DNA from: Streptomyces sp. AA1529
GTDB lineage: Bacteria; Actinomycetota; Actinomycetes; Streptomycetales; Streptomycetaceae
Length of the DNA: 37,159 nt
Direction of reading: 5' to 3'
Assembly: GCF_000280905.1 (NCBI RefSeq)
Contig: NZ_ALAP01000085.1
Coordinates: 1 to 37,159, forward strand
How positions within the stretch are numbered: position 1 is the first letter of the stretch; every line of letters begins with the position of its first letter. The translations under genes were made by a program, and so were the position numbers. The notes under the pieces are model-generated. The model was not told the origin of the DNA. It did no database searches and worked only from the letters and a program-made list of their open reading frames with translations. Shown piece after piece: positions 23,086 through 30,963 of this stretch.

Positions 23086-24114
23086 TCAGCCGAAGAAGAC
23101 GCCCGCCTCCTCGTAGAGCACCGGATCGACCGTCTTCAGCTTCTCGGTCGCCTGCGCGAGCGGGACGCGGACGATGTCGGTGCCGCGCAGGGCGACCATG
23201 CTGCCCCACTCCTCGCCGCGCACCGCGTCGATGGCGTGCAGCCCGAAGCGGGTGGCCAGCCAGCGGTCGTACGGCGTGGGGGTGCCGCCCCGCTGGATGT
23301 GCCCGAGCACCGTGGTGCGGGCCTCCTTGCCGGTGCGCGACTCGATCTCCTTGGCCAGCCACTCGCCCACGCCCGACAGCCGGACATGCCCGAAGGAGTC
23401 CGTGGAACCGTCCTTGAGGACCATCTCGCCGCCCTGGGGCATCGCGCCCTCCGCGACGACCACGATCGGCGCGTAGCTGGCCCTGAAGCGGGAGGTGACC
23501 CACCCGCAGACCTGCTCGGTGTCGAAGCGCTGCTCGGGGATGAGGATGCAGTTGGCGCCGCCCGCCAGTCCCGAGTGCAGCGCGATCCAGCCCGCGTGCC
23601 GCCCCATGACCTCCACCACCAGCACCCGCATATGGGACTCGGCGGTGGTGTGCAGCCGGTCGATGGCCTCGGTGGCGACGGTGACGGCGGTGTTGAAGCC
23701 GAAGGTGTAGTCGGTGGCGGACAGGTCGTTGTCGATCGTCTTGGGTACGCCGACGCAGCGGATGCCGTGCTCGCCGGTCAGCCGGGCCGCCACCCCCAGG
23801 GTGTCCTCGCCGCCGATCGCGATCAGCGCGTCGACCTCGTACTTGGCGAGGTTCTCCTTGATGCGCCGGACGCCGTCCTCCTCCTTGAAGGGGTTGGTGC
23901 GCGAGGAGCCGAGGATGGTGCCGCCGCGCGGCAGCATGCCGCGCACCGCCGGGATGTCCAGCCGGACCGTCTCCCCCTCCAGCGGTCCGCGCCAGCCGTC
24001 GCGGAACCCGGTGAAGTCGTAGCCGTACTCCTGGACTCCCTTACGGACCACGGCCCGCATGACCGCATTGAGACCGGGGCAGTCGCCGCCGCCGGTCAGC
24101 ACTCCGACCCGCAT
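23086..24114 (-). CDS. pfkA: 6-phosphofructokinase (ATP- or PPi-dependent)
   Basis: 342 aa; phosphorylates fructose 6-phosphate in glycolysis. ATG at 24114 follows AAGGGAGA; an upstream in-frame ATG has no support. Motifs: VGVLTGGGDCPGLN, ILGSSRTNP, GGEDTLG (101-107), PKTIDND with Lys125, MGRHAGWIALHSGLAGGA, ILIPEQ and VLGHIQRGGTPTPYDR. Residue 104 is Asp where ATP-PFKs usually have Gly, and Lys125 occupies the E. coli Gly124 site. Asp plus Lys is the pair associated with PPi enzymes, although actinobacterial PFKs of this group include ATP-dependent ones. A CRP-type site lies at 24187-24202. Confidence 0.92.
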   Translation of the reverse strand: MRVGVLTGGGDCPGLNAVMRAVVRKGVQEYGYDFTGFRDGWRGPLEGETVRLDIPAVRGMLPRGGTILGSSRTNPFKEEDGVRRIKENLAKYEVDALIAIGGEDTLGVAARLTGEHGIRCVGVPKTIDNDLSATDYTFGFNTAVTVATEAIDRLHTTAESHMRVLVVEVMGRHAGWIALHSGLAGGANCILIPEQRFDTEQVCGWVTSRFRASYAPIVVVAEGAMPQGGEMVLKDGSTDSFGHVRLSGVGEWLAKEIESRTGKEARTTVLGHIQRGGTPTPYDRWLATRFGLHAIDAVRGEEWGSMVALRGTDIVRVPLAQATEKLKTVDPVLYEEAGVFFG

Positions 24115-24186
24115 GGGATCTCCCTTCGCCGCGTGGACACGCCTGGACATACGCCGTGGAAACGGCGCAACGCCCGTCACGCTAGC

Positions 24187-24202
24187 GGTGATCCACGTCA
24201 CA
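24187..24202. promoter_or_regulatory. CRP/FNR-type palindrome upstream of pfkA
   Basis: GTGA-TCCACG-TCACA (24188-24202) matches TGTGA-N6-TCACA at 9 of 10 bases when read on the minus strand, and fits the looser Streptomyces Crp pattern GTG-N6-GNCAC. It lies 74-88 bp upstream of the pfkA ATG. Confidence 0.45.
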
Positions 24203-24302
24203 CGGGATGCACTGTGCGGGGGTTTTCGTTGGGAGATGCGGGATTTGATCCCCAGGCCATCACTCGTACGAAGGACAGACGTCCGGATGCGCCCGGGTCA
24301 GC

Positions 24303-24328
24303 CGCACGGTGCCGCGCGCCACCGTGCG
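24303..24328. terminator. 9-bp hairpin downstream of the response-regulator gene
   Basis: CGCACGGTG (24303-24311) pairs with CACCGTGCG (24320-24328) around an 8-nt loop, 72 bp beyond the regulator's stop on the minus strand. The rest of the 24115-24399 spacer holds the CRP-type site, a short GCCGT-GGAA-ACGGC hairpin near 24155 and no gene. Confidence 0.5.
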
Positions 24329-24399
24329 CACGCCTTTCGCGGCACAGCGGCACAGCGGGACCCCGGCCCCGCGCCCCTCCCCCGGGCCCGGGCCGCGCC

Positions 24400-25098
24400 T
24401 CAGTCGTCCAGACCGCGCTCGATCGCGTACCGCACGAGCTCCACCCGGTTGTGCAACTGCAGTTTGCCCAGGGTGTTCTGGACATGGTTCTGCACGGTGC
24501 GGTGCGAGATGACCAGCCGCTCGGCGATCTGCTTGTAGCCCAGCCCCTTGGCGACCAGGCGCAGCACCTCCGTCTCCCGGTCGGTCAGCTTCGGCACGTC
24601 CGGGCCCTGCTCGGCGGCCGGGGCCGGGTCGGCGGCCAGCCTGCGGTACTCGCCCAGCACCAGTCCGGCGAGCCCCGGGGTGAAGACCGGATCGCCCAGC
24701 GCCGTACGGCGCACCGCGTCCAGCAGCTCCTGCGGGCCCGCCGACTTGACCAGATACCCCGTGGCCCCGGACTTGACGGCCTCCAGCACATCGGTGTGCT
24801 CGCCGCTGGCCGACAGCACCAGCACCCGCGGTGCGGACCCGGAGCCGGCCAGTTCGCGGCAGACCTCCACTCCGGGCCTGTCCGGCAGGTTCAGATCCAG
24901 TACCAGGACGTCGGGTGCGGCGGCGCGGGCCCTGCGGACGGCCTGCTCGCCGTCGCCGGCCGTGGCGACGACCTCGAACCCGGCCTCGGCCAGATCCCGG
25001 GCCACGGCCTCACGCCACATCGGATGGTCGTCCACGACCATCACCCTGACGGGTGCCGCGCCGCCGTCCGGCCCGGTCCGCCGCTCCTCAGTCGCCAT
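24400..25098 (-). CDS. macR: NarL/FixJ response regulator, MacR-like
   Basis: 232 aa. The receiver domain (about 17-135) has the acidic pair in VVDDHPMWRE, phospho-acceptor Asp68 in VLVLDLNLPD and Lys118 in GYLVKSAG. The C-terminal LuxR-type HTH (about 168-230) reads LTDRETEVLRLVAKGLGYKQ and ISHRTVQNHVQNTLGKL. The ATG overlaps the end of the sensor-kinase gene by 11 bp. The position between pfkA and plsC and upstream of glkA matches S. coelicolor MacR (SCO2120/2121 locus), a regulator of morphogenetic membrane proteins. A MacR-like box lies at 4314-4329. Confidence 0.85.
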   Translation of the reverse strand: MATEERRTGPDGGAAPVRVMVVDDHPMWREAVARDLAEAGFEVVATAGDGEQAVRRARAAAPDVLVLDLNLPDRPGVEVCRELAGSGSAPRVLVLSASGEHTDVLEAVKSGATGYLVKSAGPQELLDAVRRTALGDPVFTPGLAGLVLGEYRRLAADPAPAAEQGPDVPKLTDRETEVLRLVAKGLGYKQIAERLVISHRTVQNHVQNTLGKLQLHNRVELVRYAIERGLDD

Positions 25099-26314
25099 CC
25101 TTGGGAACCCTCATCTCCACTTCCGTCCCCTGCCCGGGCACCGACACCAGCTCGGCGGTGCCGCCCAGTTCCCGCAGCCTTCCCCGGATGGACAGCGCGA
25201 CGCCCATCCGCCCCTCCGCCTCGGCGGCCGCCAGCCGTCCCGCGGGGATGCCGGGACCGTCGTCCCGCACGGACACGATCACCGCGTCCGGCTCGTCCTC
25301 CAGCAGGACCCAGGCCTGCGCCCCGGCCTCCGTCCCGCGCCCGGCATGCCGCTCCACATTGTCCAGCGCGGCGCCGACGGCGGCCGCCAGCTCCGCGGCC
25401 GTGCGGCCGGGCAGCAGCACCGGGGCACCGGGCTCGGCGAACGTGACCCGGGCCCCCGCGTACGAGGAGAGCAGCGCCCGTACGTCGCACGGCCCGGCCC
25501 CGGCCCCCGTACCGCCCCCGGGATCCGCGCCGGTGCGGTGCCCGTCCCGCGGGCCGGGCACCGCCCCGGGCTCCGGGGCGGAGGCAGCGGTGCGTCCCGG
25601 CTCGGGCACCACCCCGCTGGAGACGAGGGCACGCAGCGCGACCTCCTGCTCGCCCGCCATCCGGCCGAGCTCCGCCGCCTCCCCGCCCAGGGCCGTCCCC
25701 CTGCGCTGCACCATGGCCAACACCTGAAGGACGCTGTCGTGGATGTCGCGGGCCAGCCGCTCCCGCTCCCGGGTCGCCGCCTCTATCCGGAGCGCCCGCG
25801 CCAGGGTGCGCTCGCTGGCGCGGGCCACCTCGATGACGTAGCCGATGGCGACGCTCGCCACGCAGACGAGCAGCACGTTGTGGAACGTGGAGCGGGTGAT
25901 CATGCCGCGTTCGACGACGTTGGCGATCCCGACGAGCACCGAGGCGCCGGCCGCCCAGCGCCAGCCGCCCTTGAGCGCGAACGCGAGGACGGGTCCCGCC
26001 ACCCAGATGGACGGCAGGGTCGGGCCCACCTGGTGGTGCCCGTCGACCACGGGCGTCAGGAGGATCCCGGCGAGGCCCAGCGCGATGTCCGTGACCAGGA
26101 ACGGCAGCGTGCAGCGGTCGGCCGAGCCGAGGTTGCGCAGGGTGGCGAACGTCCAGCAACCGAGCAGCAGCAGGAAGAGCACGCCCGGGAGCGGCGTGCT
26201 GTACTGCGGGTAGCTCCAGGCGAAGACACCGGCGGCGTAGAGCACGGCAAGGATCCGGTAGCCGGTCAACGCCCGCCACAGCGGCTGCTCGACGGACATC
26301 GTGCGCACCGCCAC
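25088..26314 (-). CDS. macS: Sensor histidine kinase, MacS-like
   Basis: 408 aa. Five or six hydrophobic helices fill residues ~18-165 with only short loops, so it probably senses within or at the membrane. The HisKA_3 dimerisation/phospho-acceptor region has RERERLARDIHDSVLQVL with His192. A Gly/Pro/Ala-rich linker (about 235-270) separates it from the HATPase domain, which keeps ALDNVERHAG and VRDDGPGIP. GTG at 26314 has GAGAGGGG upstream; ATG at 26299 is an alternative. It is co-transcribed with its overlapping response regulator. Confidence 0.88.
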   Translation of the reverse strand: MAVRTMSVEQPLWRALTGYRILAVLYAAGVFAWSYPQYSTPLPGVLFLLLLGCWTFATLRNLGSADRCTLPFLVTDIALGLAGILLTPVVDGHHQVGPTLPSIWVAGPVLAFALKGGWRWAAGASVLVGIANVVERGMITRSTFHNVLLVCVASVAIGYVIEVARASERTLARALRIEAATRERERLARDIHDSVLQVLAMVQRRGTALGGEAAELGRMAGEQEVALRALVSSGVVPEPGRTAASAPEPGAVPGPRDGHRTGADPGGGTGAGAGPCDVRALLSSYAGARVTFAEPGAPVLLPGRTAAELAAAVGAALDNVERHAGRGTEAGAQAWVLLEDEPDAVIVSVRDDGPGIPAGRLAAAEAEGRMGVALSIRGRLRELGGTAELVSVPGQGTEVEMRVPKDGD

Positions 26315-26410
26315 GCCCGCCCCTCTCTCCGGCGGCGGGACGCCTCCGCCGCGGTCGTTCCGTACTCCCCGCCCCCGCGCCCTGCCCGTACCTCCCGGAC
26401 CGGCCTCGAC

Positions 26411-26461
26411 CGGGACGGGCCGGGACGGGCCGGCGGGCCCGGACGGGAGGCCCGGCCCGCC
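26411..26461. terminator. Tandem repeat and hairpin between plsC and macS
   Basis: CGGGACGGGC occurs twice in tandem (26411-26430), followed by a GGCGGGCC/GGCCCGCC hairpin (26432-26439 with 26454-26461). It lies 15-65 bp beyond the plsC stop and before the kinase start, and probably ends the plsC transcript. Confidence 0.45.
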
Positions 26462-26475
26462 CGGACGGGAGGACT

Positions 26476-27264
26476 CTAGGCCGCCCGGCCGCCCCCGGCC
26501 CGGTCCTGCCCGTCCTGCCCCTGCGCCGGCCGCTCCTTGCGCGCGGCCTCCGCGGCCTTCTCCGCCTTCTCCGCCTTGGCCGCCTCGGCCAGTTGGCGCT
26601 TGGCCGCCGTCGCGTAGATGTCGACGTACTCCTGCCCGGAGAGCTTCAGGATCGCGTACATCACCTCGTCGGTGACCGCGCGCTGGATGAACCGGTCGTT
26701 GTCCATGCCCTGGTACCGGCTGAAGTCCAGCGGCTCACCGATCCGGATGCCCGGGCGCATCAGCTTGGGCACGACCTTCCCGGGCGGCTGGATCTTCTCC
26801 GTGTCGATCATCGCCACCGGGAGCACCGGCGCACCCGAGCGCAGCGCGACCCGCGCCAGGCCGCCGGGCTTGCCGCGGTAGAGGCGCCCGTCGGGCGAGC
26901 GGGTGCCCTCGGGGTAGATCCCGAACAGCTCGCCGCGCTCCAGCACCTCCAGCCCGCTGCGGATCGCCGCCTCACCCGCTCCGCGCACCCCGGAGCGGTC
27001 CACCGGGAGCTGGCCGACGCCCTTGAAGAACGCCGCCGTCAGCCTGCCCTTGATCCCGGGTGAGGTGAAGTACTCGGCCTTCGCGATGAAGGTGACCTTC
27101 CGGTCCAGGACGGCGGGCAGGAAGAAGGAGTCGGAGAAGGACAGGTGGTTGCTCGCCAGAATGGCGGGCCCCTCGGCGGGCACGTTCTCCAGGCCCTCCA
27201 CCCAGGGCCGGAACGCGAGCTTCAGCGAGCTGCCGACCGACAGCTTCATCGCGCTGTAGAACAA
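26476..27264 (-). CDS. PlsC-type 1-acyl-glycerol-3-phosphate acyltransferase
   Basis: 262 aa; expected to acylate lysophosphatidate in membrane-lipid synthesis. The catalytic HX4D box is NHLSFSD (His40, Asp45); IYPEGTRSPDGRLYRGKPG is the glycerol-phosphate-binding block and VLPVAMIDT follows. The start is set by AAGGAGG at 27277-27271, which is 6 nt from a TTG at 27264; the later ATG at 27249 is 21 nt away. The C-terminal ~45 residues are Ala/Lys/Glu-rich (AKAEKAEKAAEAARKE), likely a charged helix and not part of the enzyme fold. Confidence 0.9.
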   Translation of the reverse strand: MFYSAMKLSVGSSLKLAFRPWVEGLENVPAEGPAILASNHLSFSDSFFLPAVLDRKVTFIAKAEYFTSPGIKGRLTAAFFKGVGQLPVDRSGVRGAGEAAIRSGLEVLERGELFGIYPEGTRSPDGRLYRGKPGGLARVALRSGAPVLPVAMIDTEKIQPPGKVVPKLMRPGIRIGEPLDFSRYQGMDNDRFIQRAVTDEVMYAILKLSGQEYVDIYATAAKRQLAEAAKAEKAEKAAEAARKERPAQGQDGQDRAGGGRAA

Positions 27265-27471
27265 CCTCGACCTCCTTGGTGGGACCGCACCGACCCTATC
27301 CCGCCCCGGTGCTCCCGGAACCCGGCCGCCCGCGGCCGGCTGCCCGCACCCGGCCGCGGGGCCGCTCGGGCCGGATCGGCGCACGGGGTCCGCCTGCCGC
27401 CGGGGCCGCGGCGCCCGGCGGGTGTACTCCTGTGGGCCCCCTGGACACTGCCGGAGTGCCCGGCGACGAAT

Positions 27472-27477
27472 TAGGGT
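27472..27477 (+). promoter_or_regulatory. -10 box TAGGGT of the hydrolase operon
   Basis: TAGGGT lies 49 nt before the GTG at 27527 in the divergent spacer between plsC and the hydrolase gene. The -35 (CTGCCG, 27448-27453) is weak. Confidence 0.4.
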
Positions 27478-27526
27478 GGCAGCACTCCTTGCCGAGTTCC
27501 GATCGCTGAGCCTCTGGAGGCCCGCC

Positions 27527-28324
27527 GTGCCGCCCATCCTCCCCGGAGCCGAGCCCTTCCGCCACGACGGTTCGTCGACCGGCGTACTGCTCTGCCACGG
27601 CTTCACCGGGTCCCCGCAGTCACTGCGCCCCTGGGCCGAGGACCTGGCCGGGCACGGCCTGACCGTCTCCCTGCCGCTGCTCCCCGGCCACGGCACCCGC
27701 TGGGAGGAGCTGGCGGTGACGGGCTGGGAGGACTGGTACGCGACCGTGGACCGGGAGCTGCGGCTGCTGCGCGACCGGTGCGAGCGGGTCTTCGTCTGCG
27801 GCCTGTCGATGGGCGGTGCGCTGGCGCTGCGGCTGGCCGCCCGGCACGGTGCGGCGGTGCGGGGCATCGTCCTGGTCAACCCGGCGACGACGTTCCCGCG
27901 GATGCAGGGGTACGCGCTGGCCCTCGGCCGCTTCCTGATCCGCTCGGCGCCGGGCATCGCGGACGACATCGCCAAGGACGGCCGGCACGAACTGGGCTAC
28001 GACCGGGTGCCCACCCGGGCCGCGTACGCGATGCGCGACCTCGTCCGCGTCGTCCGCGGCGACCTGCCGAAGGTGACGCAGCCGCTCCTGCTGCTGCACA
28101 GCAGGACGGACCATGTGGTGCCGCCCACCGACTCCGCACTCGTCCTGGGCCGGGTCTCCTCCACCGACGTGACCGAGACCGTGCTGGAGCACAGCTACCA
28201 CGTCGCCACCCTGGACCACGATGCGGAGCAGATCTTCGCCGACAGCCGTGGCTTCATCGACCGGCTCACCGCCGCCGAGGACGCGCCGCTCAGCACGGCA
28301 CGGAGCGCCCGTGACAGCGCGTGA
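27527..28324 (+). CDS. Alpha/beta hydrolase (lipase/carboxylesterase type)
   Basis: 265 aa. GTG at 27527 has CTGGAGG 6 nt upstream. VLLCHGFTGSPQSLRPWAEDLA supplies the oxyanion-hole HGFTGS motif, VCGLSMGGALAL the nucleophile Ser, LLHSRTDHVVP the acid and LEHSYHVATLDHD the His. This order matches monoacylglycerol lipase/Est30-like carboxylesterases. The gene is divergent from the PlsC acyltransferase, so lipid turnover is a fair guess. It overlaps the next gene by 14 bp. Confidence 0.88.
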   Translation: MPPILPGAEPFRHDGSSTGVLLCHGFTGSPQSLRPWAEDLAGHGLTVSLPLLPGHGTRWEELAVTGWEDWYATVDRELRLLRDRCERVFVCGLSMGGALALRLAARHGAAVRGIVLVNPATTFPRMQGYALALGRFLIRSAPGIADDIAKDGRHELGYDRVPTRAAYAMRDLVRVVRGDLPKVTQPLLLLHSRTDHVVPPTDSALVLGRVSSTDVTETVLEHSYHVATLDHDAEQIFADSRGFIDRLTAAEDAPLSTARSARDSA

Positions 28325-28916
28325 CCCGGACGAGGAGGAGCCGCACGAGTCCCGGGGCGCGTCCGGATCGGGCGGCGGCTCGTCCCTGCCCCCCGAGGAG
28401 GAGGCGGCCTGGGCCGCGATCGTCGCCGCGTACGGCGAGGAGCCCGCGGCGGACACGGCGGACGGCACGTCCGGGAGCGGGAACCGCGGCACCGACGGGG
28501 ACCGGGAGGAGGACCGGGAGCCGGACGGCGACATGCTCGCCAAGCCCCGGCCCGCTCCCGACACAGAGCCCCCGGCGCGCAGCTTCACCGTCTACGCGGC
28601 CGGAACCGGGCCGCGCGACTGGCAGCCCGCACCCGCGGAGAACGGTGCGGACGACGAGGACGGCGAGGGGCACTTCGAGCCGCCCGAGCCGCCGCCGCTG
28701 CCCGAGACGGACACCACCACCAAGTTCGCCTGGGTCGCCGCGCTGGGCGGGCCGCTGCTGCTGATCGGCGCCGTGCTGCTGCAGGCCGACCTGACGTGGT
28801 GGATCATCACGCTGGGGGTGGGCGGTTTCCTGGGCGGGTTCGCCACCCTGGTGACCCGGCTGCGGGACGGCCGGGACGACGATCCGGACGACCCGGGGCG
28901 CGGAGCGGTGGTCTGA
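28311..28916 (+). CDS. Acidic protein with two C-terminal membrane helices
   Basis: 201 aa. GTG at 28311 inside the hydrolase gene, GGAG 5 nt before it, so translation is coupled. The first ~135 residues are Asp/Glu/Gly/Pro-rich and probably disordered, apart from a short helix LPPEEEAAWAAIVAAYGEEP. KFAWVAALGGPLLLIGAVLL and TWWIITLGVGGFLGGFATLV form two helices joined by a tight turn. An Asp-rich tail follows. No function known; conserved-looking partner of the hydrolase. Confidence 0.75.
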   Translation: MTARDPDEEEPHESRGASGSGGGSSLPPEEEAAWAAIVAAYGEEPAADTADGTSGSGNRGTDGDREEDREPDGDMLAKPRPAPDTEPPARSFTVYAAGTGPRDWQPAPAENGADDEDGEGHFEPPEPPPLPETDTTTKFAWVAALGGPLLLIGAVLLQADLTWWIITLGVGGFLGGFATLVTRLRDGRDDDPDDPGRGAVV

Positions 28917-28926
28917 CCGGACCGGT

Positions 28927-29709
28927 TCACCCCGCGGGGACGCGCAGGGCCGCCAGCACCGGGAGATGGTCGGTGGCGGCGACCAGGTCGGCCTCCGCCA
29001 GCCCCGGCAGCCCCCGGGGCACGCCCGCGCCCAGTACGCCGACCCGCTCCCCCACGAAGACGGCGTCGATCCGCTGCCGCGGCGCCGCGGCGGGCGAGGT
29101 GTGCTCCCCGCTCCAGGGCGCGGCGACCCAGGCGTCCCGCAGGTCCGTACCGAGCAGCGCGAACGTCCGTCCGCCCGCCCGCTCGTTGACGTCCCCGGCG
29201 GCCACCACTGCGGAGCCCAGCGCGGCGGCCCGCTCCAGCAGCACGCCGGCCTGCTCCCGCCGTTCGCGGGCCTGCAGACTCAGGTGGAAGCTGACCACGC
29301 CCAGCCGGGCCGCGGTGCCGAACCGCAGCCGGGCGAGCGCGAACCCGCGCCGGTGCAGCCCGGGCGTGCGCGGCAGCAGCACGTCCTCGGCGTGTTCCAC
29401 CTGGGCCCGCAGCGAGGCGAGGATCAGCGGTCCGGCCGCCGTCGCACCGCCGGTCACATAGGTGAGGCCGGTGCGGCGCGCCAGCCAGGCGGCGCGCTTG
29501 CGCCAGCGGAAGAAGCGCGGCGCCTCCTGCACGCACACGACGTCCGGGGCGCAGGCCCGGACGACCCGGACCAGCGCCTCCGGATCGTCGCGCAGGGAGC
29601 GGATGTTGTAGCTGAGCAGCCGGACGACGGCCGCGCCGTCGGGCTCCGTGCGGGAGCGCGGCAGTTCGGCGGCCCGCGCGGGCCGCGCCCCGGTGGTGTG
29701 TCCGGTCAT
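28927..29709 (-). CDS. Endonuclease/exonuclease/phosphatase-family protein
   Basis: 260 aa of the EEP fold, a Mg-dependent phosphodiesterase. Motifs in order: VRLLSYNIRSLRDD, DVVCVQEAPRFF (metal Glu), VSFHLSLQ, VAAGDVNERAGG, RQRIDAVFVG and ATDHLPVLAAL (catalytic His). Substrate may be DNA, a phospholipid or a phosphosugar. ATG at 29709 lies 20 bp after the glkA stop, so it is probably in the glkA operon. Only 10 bp separate its stop from the convergent membrane gene. Confidence 0.85.
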   Translation of the reverse strand: MTGHTTGARPARAAELPRSRTEPDGAAVVRLLSYNIRSLRDDPEALVRVVRACAPDVVCVQEAPRFFRWRKRAAWLARRTGLTYVTGGATAAGPLILASLRAQVEHAEDVLLPRTPGLHRRGFALARLRFGTAARLGVVSFHLSLQARERREQAGVLLERAAALGSAVVAAGDVNERAGGRTFALLGTDLRDAWVAAPWSGEHTSPAAAPRQRIDAVFVGERVGVLGAGVPRGLPGLAEADLVAATDHLPVLAALRVPAG

Positions 29710-29729
29710 CGGCGCGGCCCCCGGTCCGG

Positions 29730-30671
29730 TCAGCCCTGGCGGGCCAGGTCCGCGACGCCCACCAGGCCCGCCTTGTTGCCCAGTTGGGCGGCGAGCACAT
29801 CGGCGTGCGGGCGCCAGCGGCTGCCGACGAGCCAGCGCCGGTAGGACTTGCGGATCGGGTCGAGGACCAGTTCGCCCTCGTCGGAGACGCCGCCGCCGAC
29901 GATGAAGGCGCCCGGGTCGAAGAGGGAGGCCAGGTCGGCGAGGCCGGCGCCCACCCAGCGGGCGAGTTCGCGGAAGGAGTCGATGGCGACCGGATCGCCC
30001 TGCCGGGCCGCCTGGCTGACGTGCTTGCCGTGAATGCCCTCGGTGGTGCCGTCGCCCAGTCCCAGCAGGATCTCGGCGTTGTCCGGGGTGGCGGTGGCGC
30101 GCTGCTGTGCGTAGCGCAGCAGCGCACGCCCCGAGGCGTACTGCTCCCAGCAGCCCTGGTTGCCGCAGCCGCACAGCAGGCCGTCGGGGACCATCCGGAT
30201 GTGGCCGAACTCGGCGGCCACTCCGTACCGTCCGCGGTGCAGCTTGCCGCCGATGATGGTGCCGCCGCCGAGCCCGGTGCCGATGGTGATGCAGACGACG
30301 TCCTCGTGGCCGGTGCCGACGCCGAACTTGTACTCGCCCCAGGCCGCGGCGTTGGCGTCGTTCTCGATCACGACGGGCAGGTCGATGCGCTGCTCGACCT
30401 TGTCCTTGAGCGGCTCGTGACGCCAGCTCAGGTTGGGGGTGAACAGCACGGTGGCGCGCTTGTCGTCCACGTACCCGGGGGCGCCGATCCCGACGGCCTC
30501 CACCCGGTGTTCGGCACTGGCCTGGCGGACGGCGTCCGCGATGGCGTCGATCACGGCGTCGGGGGTGTCGGGTGTGGGCACCTTGCTCGTCTCGAGGATG
30601 GTGCCTTTCTCGTCCACAACGCCAGCCGCGATCTTGGTGCCGCCGATGTCGACCCCGATTGTGAGTCCCAT
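29730..30671 (-). CDS. glkA: ROK-family glucokinase
   Basis: A 313-aa ATP-dependent glucose kinase, in Streptomyces also a key player in carbon catabolite repression. Begins MGLTIGVDIGGTKIAAGVVDE (phosphate loop); VVIENDANAAAWGEY holds the catalytic Asp; CITIGTGLGGG binds ATP; EFGHI and CGCGNQGCWEQ form the ROK Zn site. ATG at 30671 has GAGGGA upstream and fits the S. coelicolor GlkA start; ATG at 30686 would add five residues. The candidate -10 is TACGGT at 30716-30711. Confidence 0.96.
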   Translation of the reverse strand: MGLTIGVDIGGTKIAAGVVDEKGTILETSKVPTPDTPDAVIDAIADAVRQASAEHRVEAVGIGAPGYVDDKRATVLFTPNLSWRHEPLKDKVEQRIDLPVVIENDANAAAWGEYKFGVGTGHEDVVCITIGTGLGGGTIIGGKLHRGRYGVAAEFGHIRMVPDGLLCGCGNQGCWEQYASGRALLRYAQQRATATPDNAEILLGLGDGTTEGIHGKHVSQAARQGDPVAIDSFRELARWVGAGLADLASLFDPGAFIVGGGVSDEGELVLDPIRKSYRRWLVGSRWRPHADVLAAQLGNKAGLVGVADLARQG

Positions 30672-30806
30672 GTGTCCCTCGGTCATCCGGTGTGATCCCC
30701 GCCGCAGCCAACCGTACCGGAGCGCACCCGCCCACCGGGCACGGTCGGACATGTGCCGGGGACGGGCAGTCGTCCGCCGGGCCGGGCGCCTGCCGGAGGG
30801 GCGGCG

Positions 30807-30916
30807 CCGACGGCTGCCGGGGCAGGGGCTGCGGGGCAGGAGGCCGGGGGGCAGGGGACAGGGCACAGAGAGGCGGGGGCAGGGTGCCTGCCGCAGGACT
30901 CCGACGGCTGCCGGGG
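30807..30916. repeat. G-run tract flanked by a 16-bp direct repeat
   Basis: CCGACGGCTGCCGGGG occurs at 30807-30822 and 30901-30916. Between them, 30819-30863 holds six G-runs of three to six bases (GGGG-CA-GGGG-CTGC-GGGG ...), a strong G-quadruplex pattern on the plus strand, the template for the minus-strand genes around it. It fills most of the spacer between the DUF5304-type gene and glkA. Confidence 0.5.
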
Positions 30917-30963
30917 ACCGCGCCGCCTGTCCGGGATGCTCTCGCGGCGCCGCTCGTGACCGT

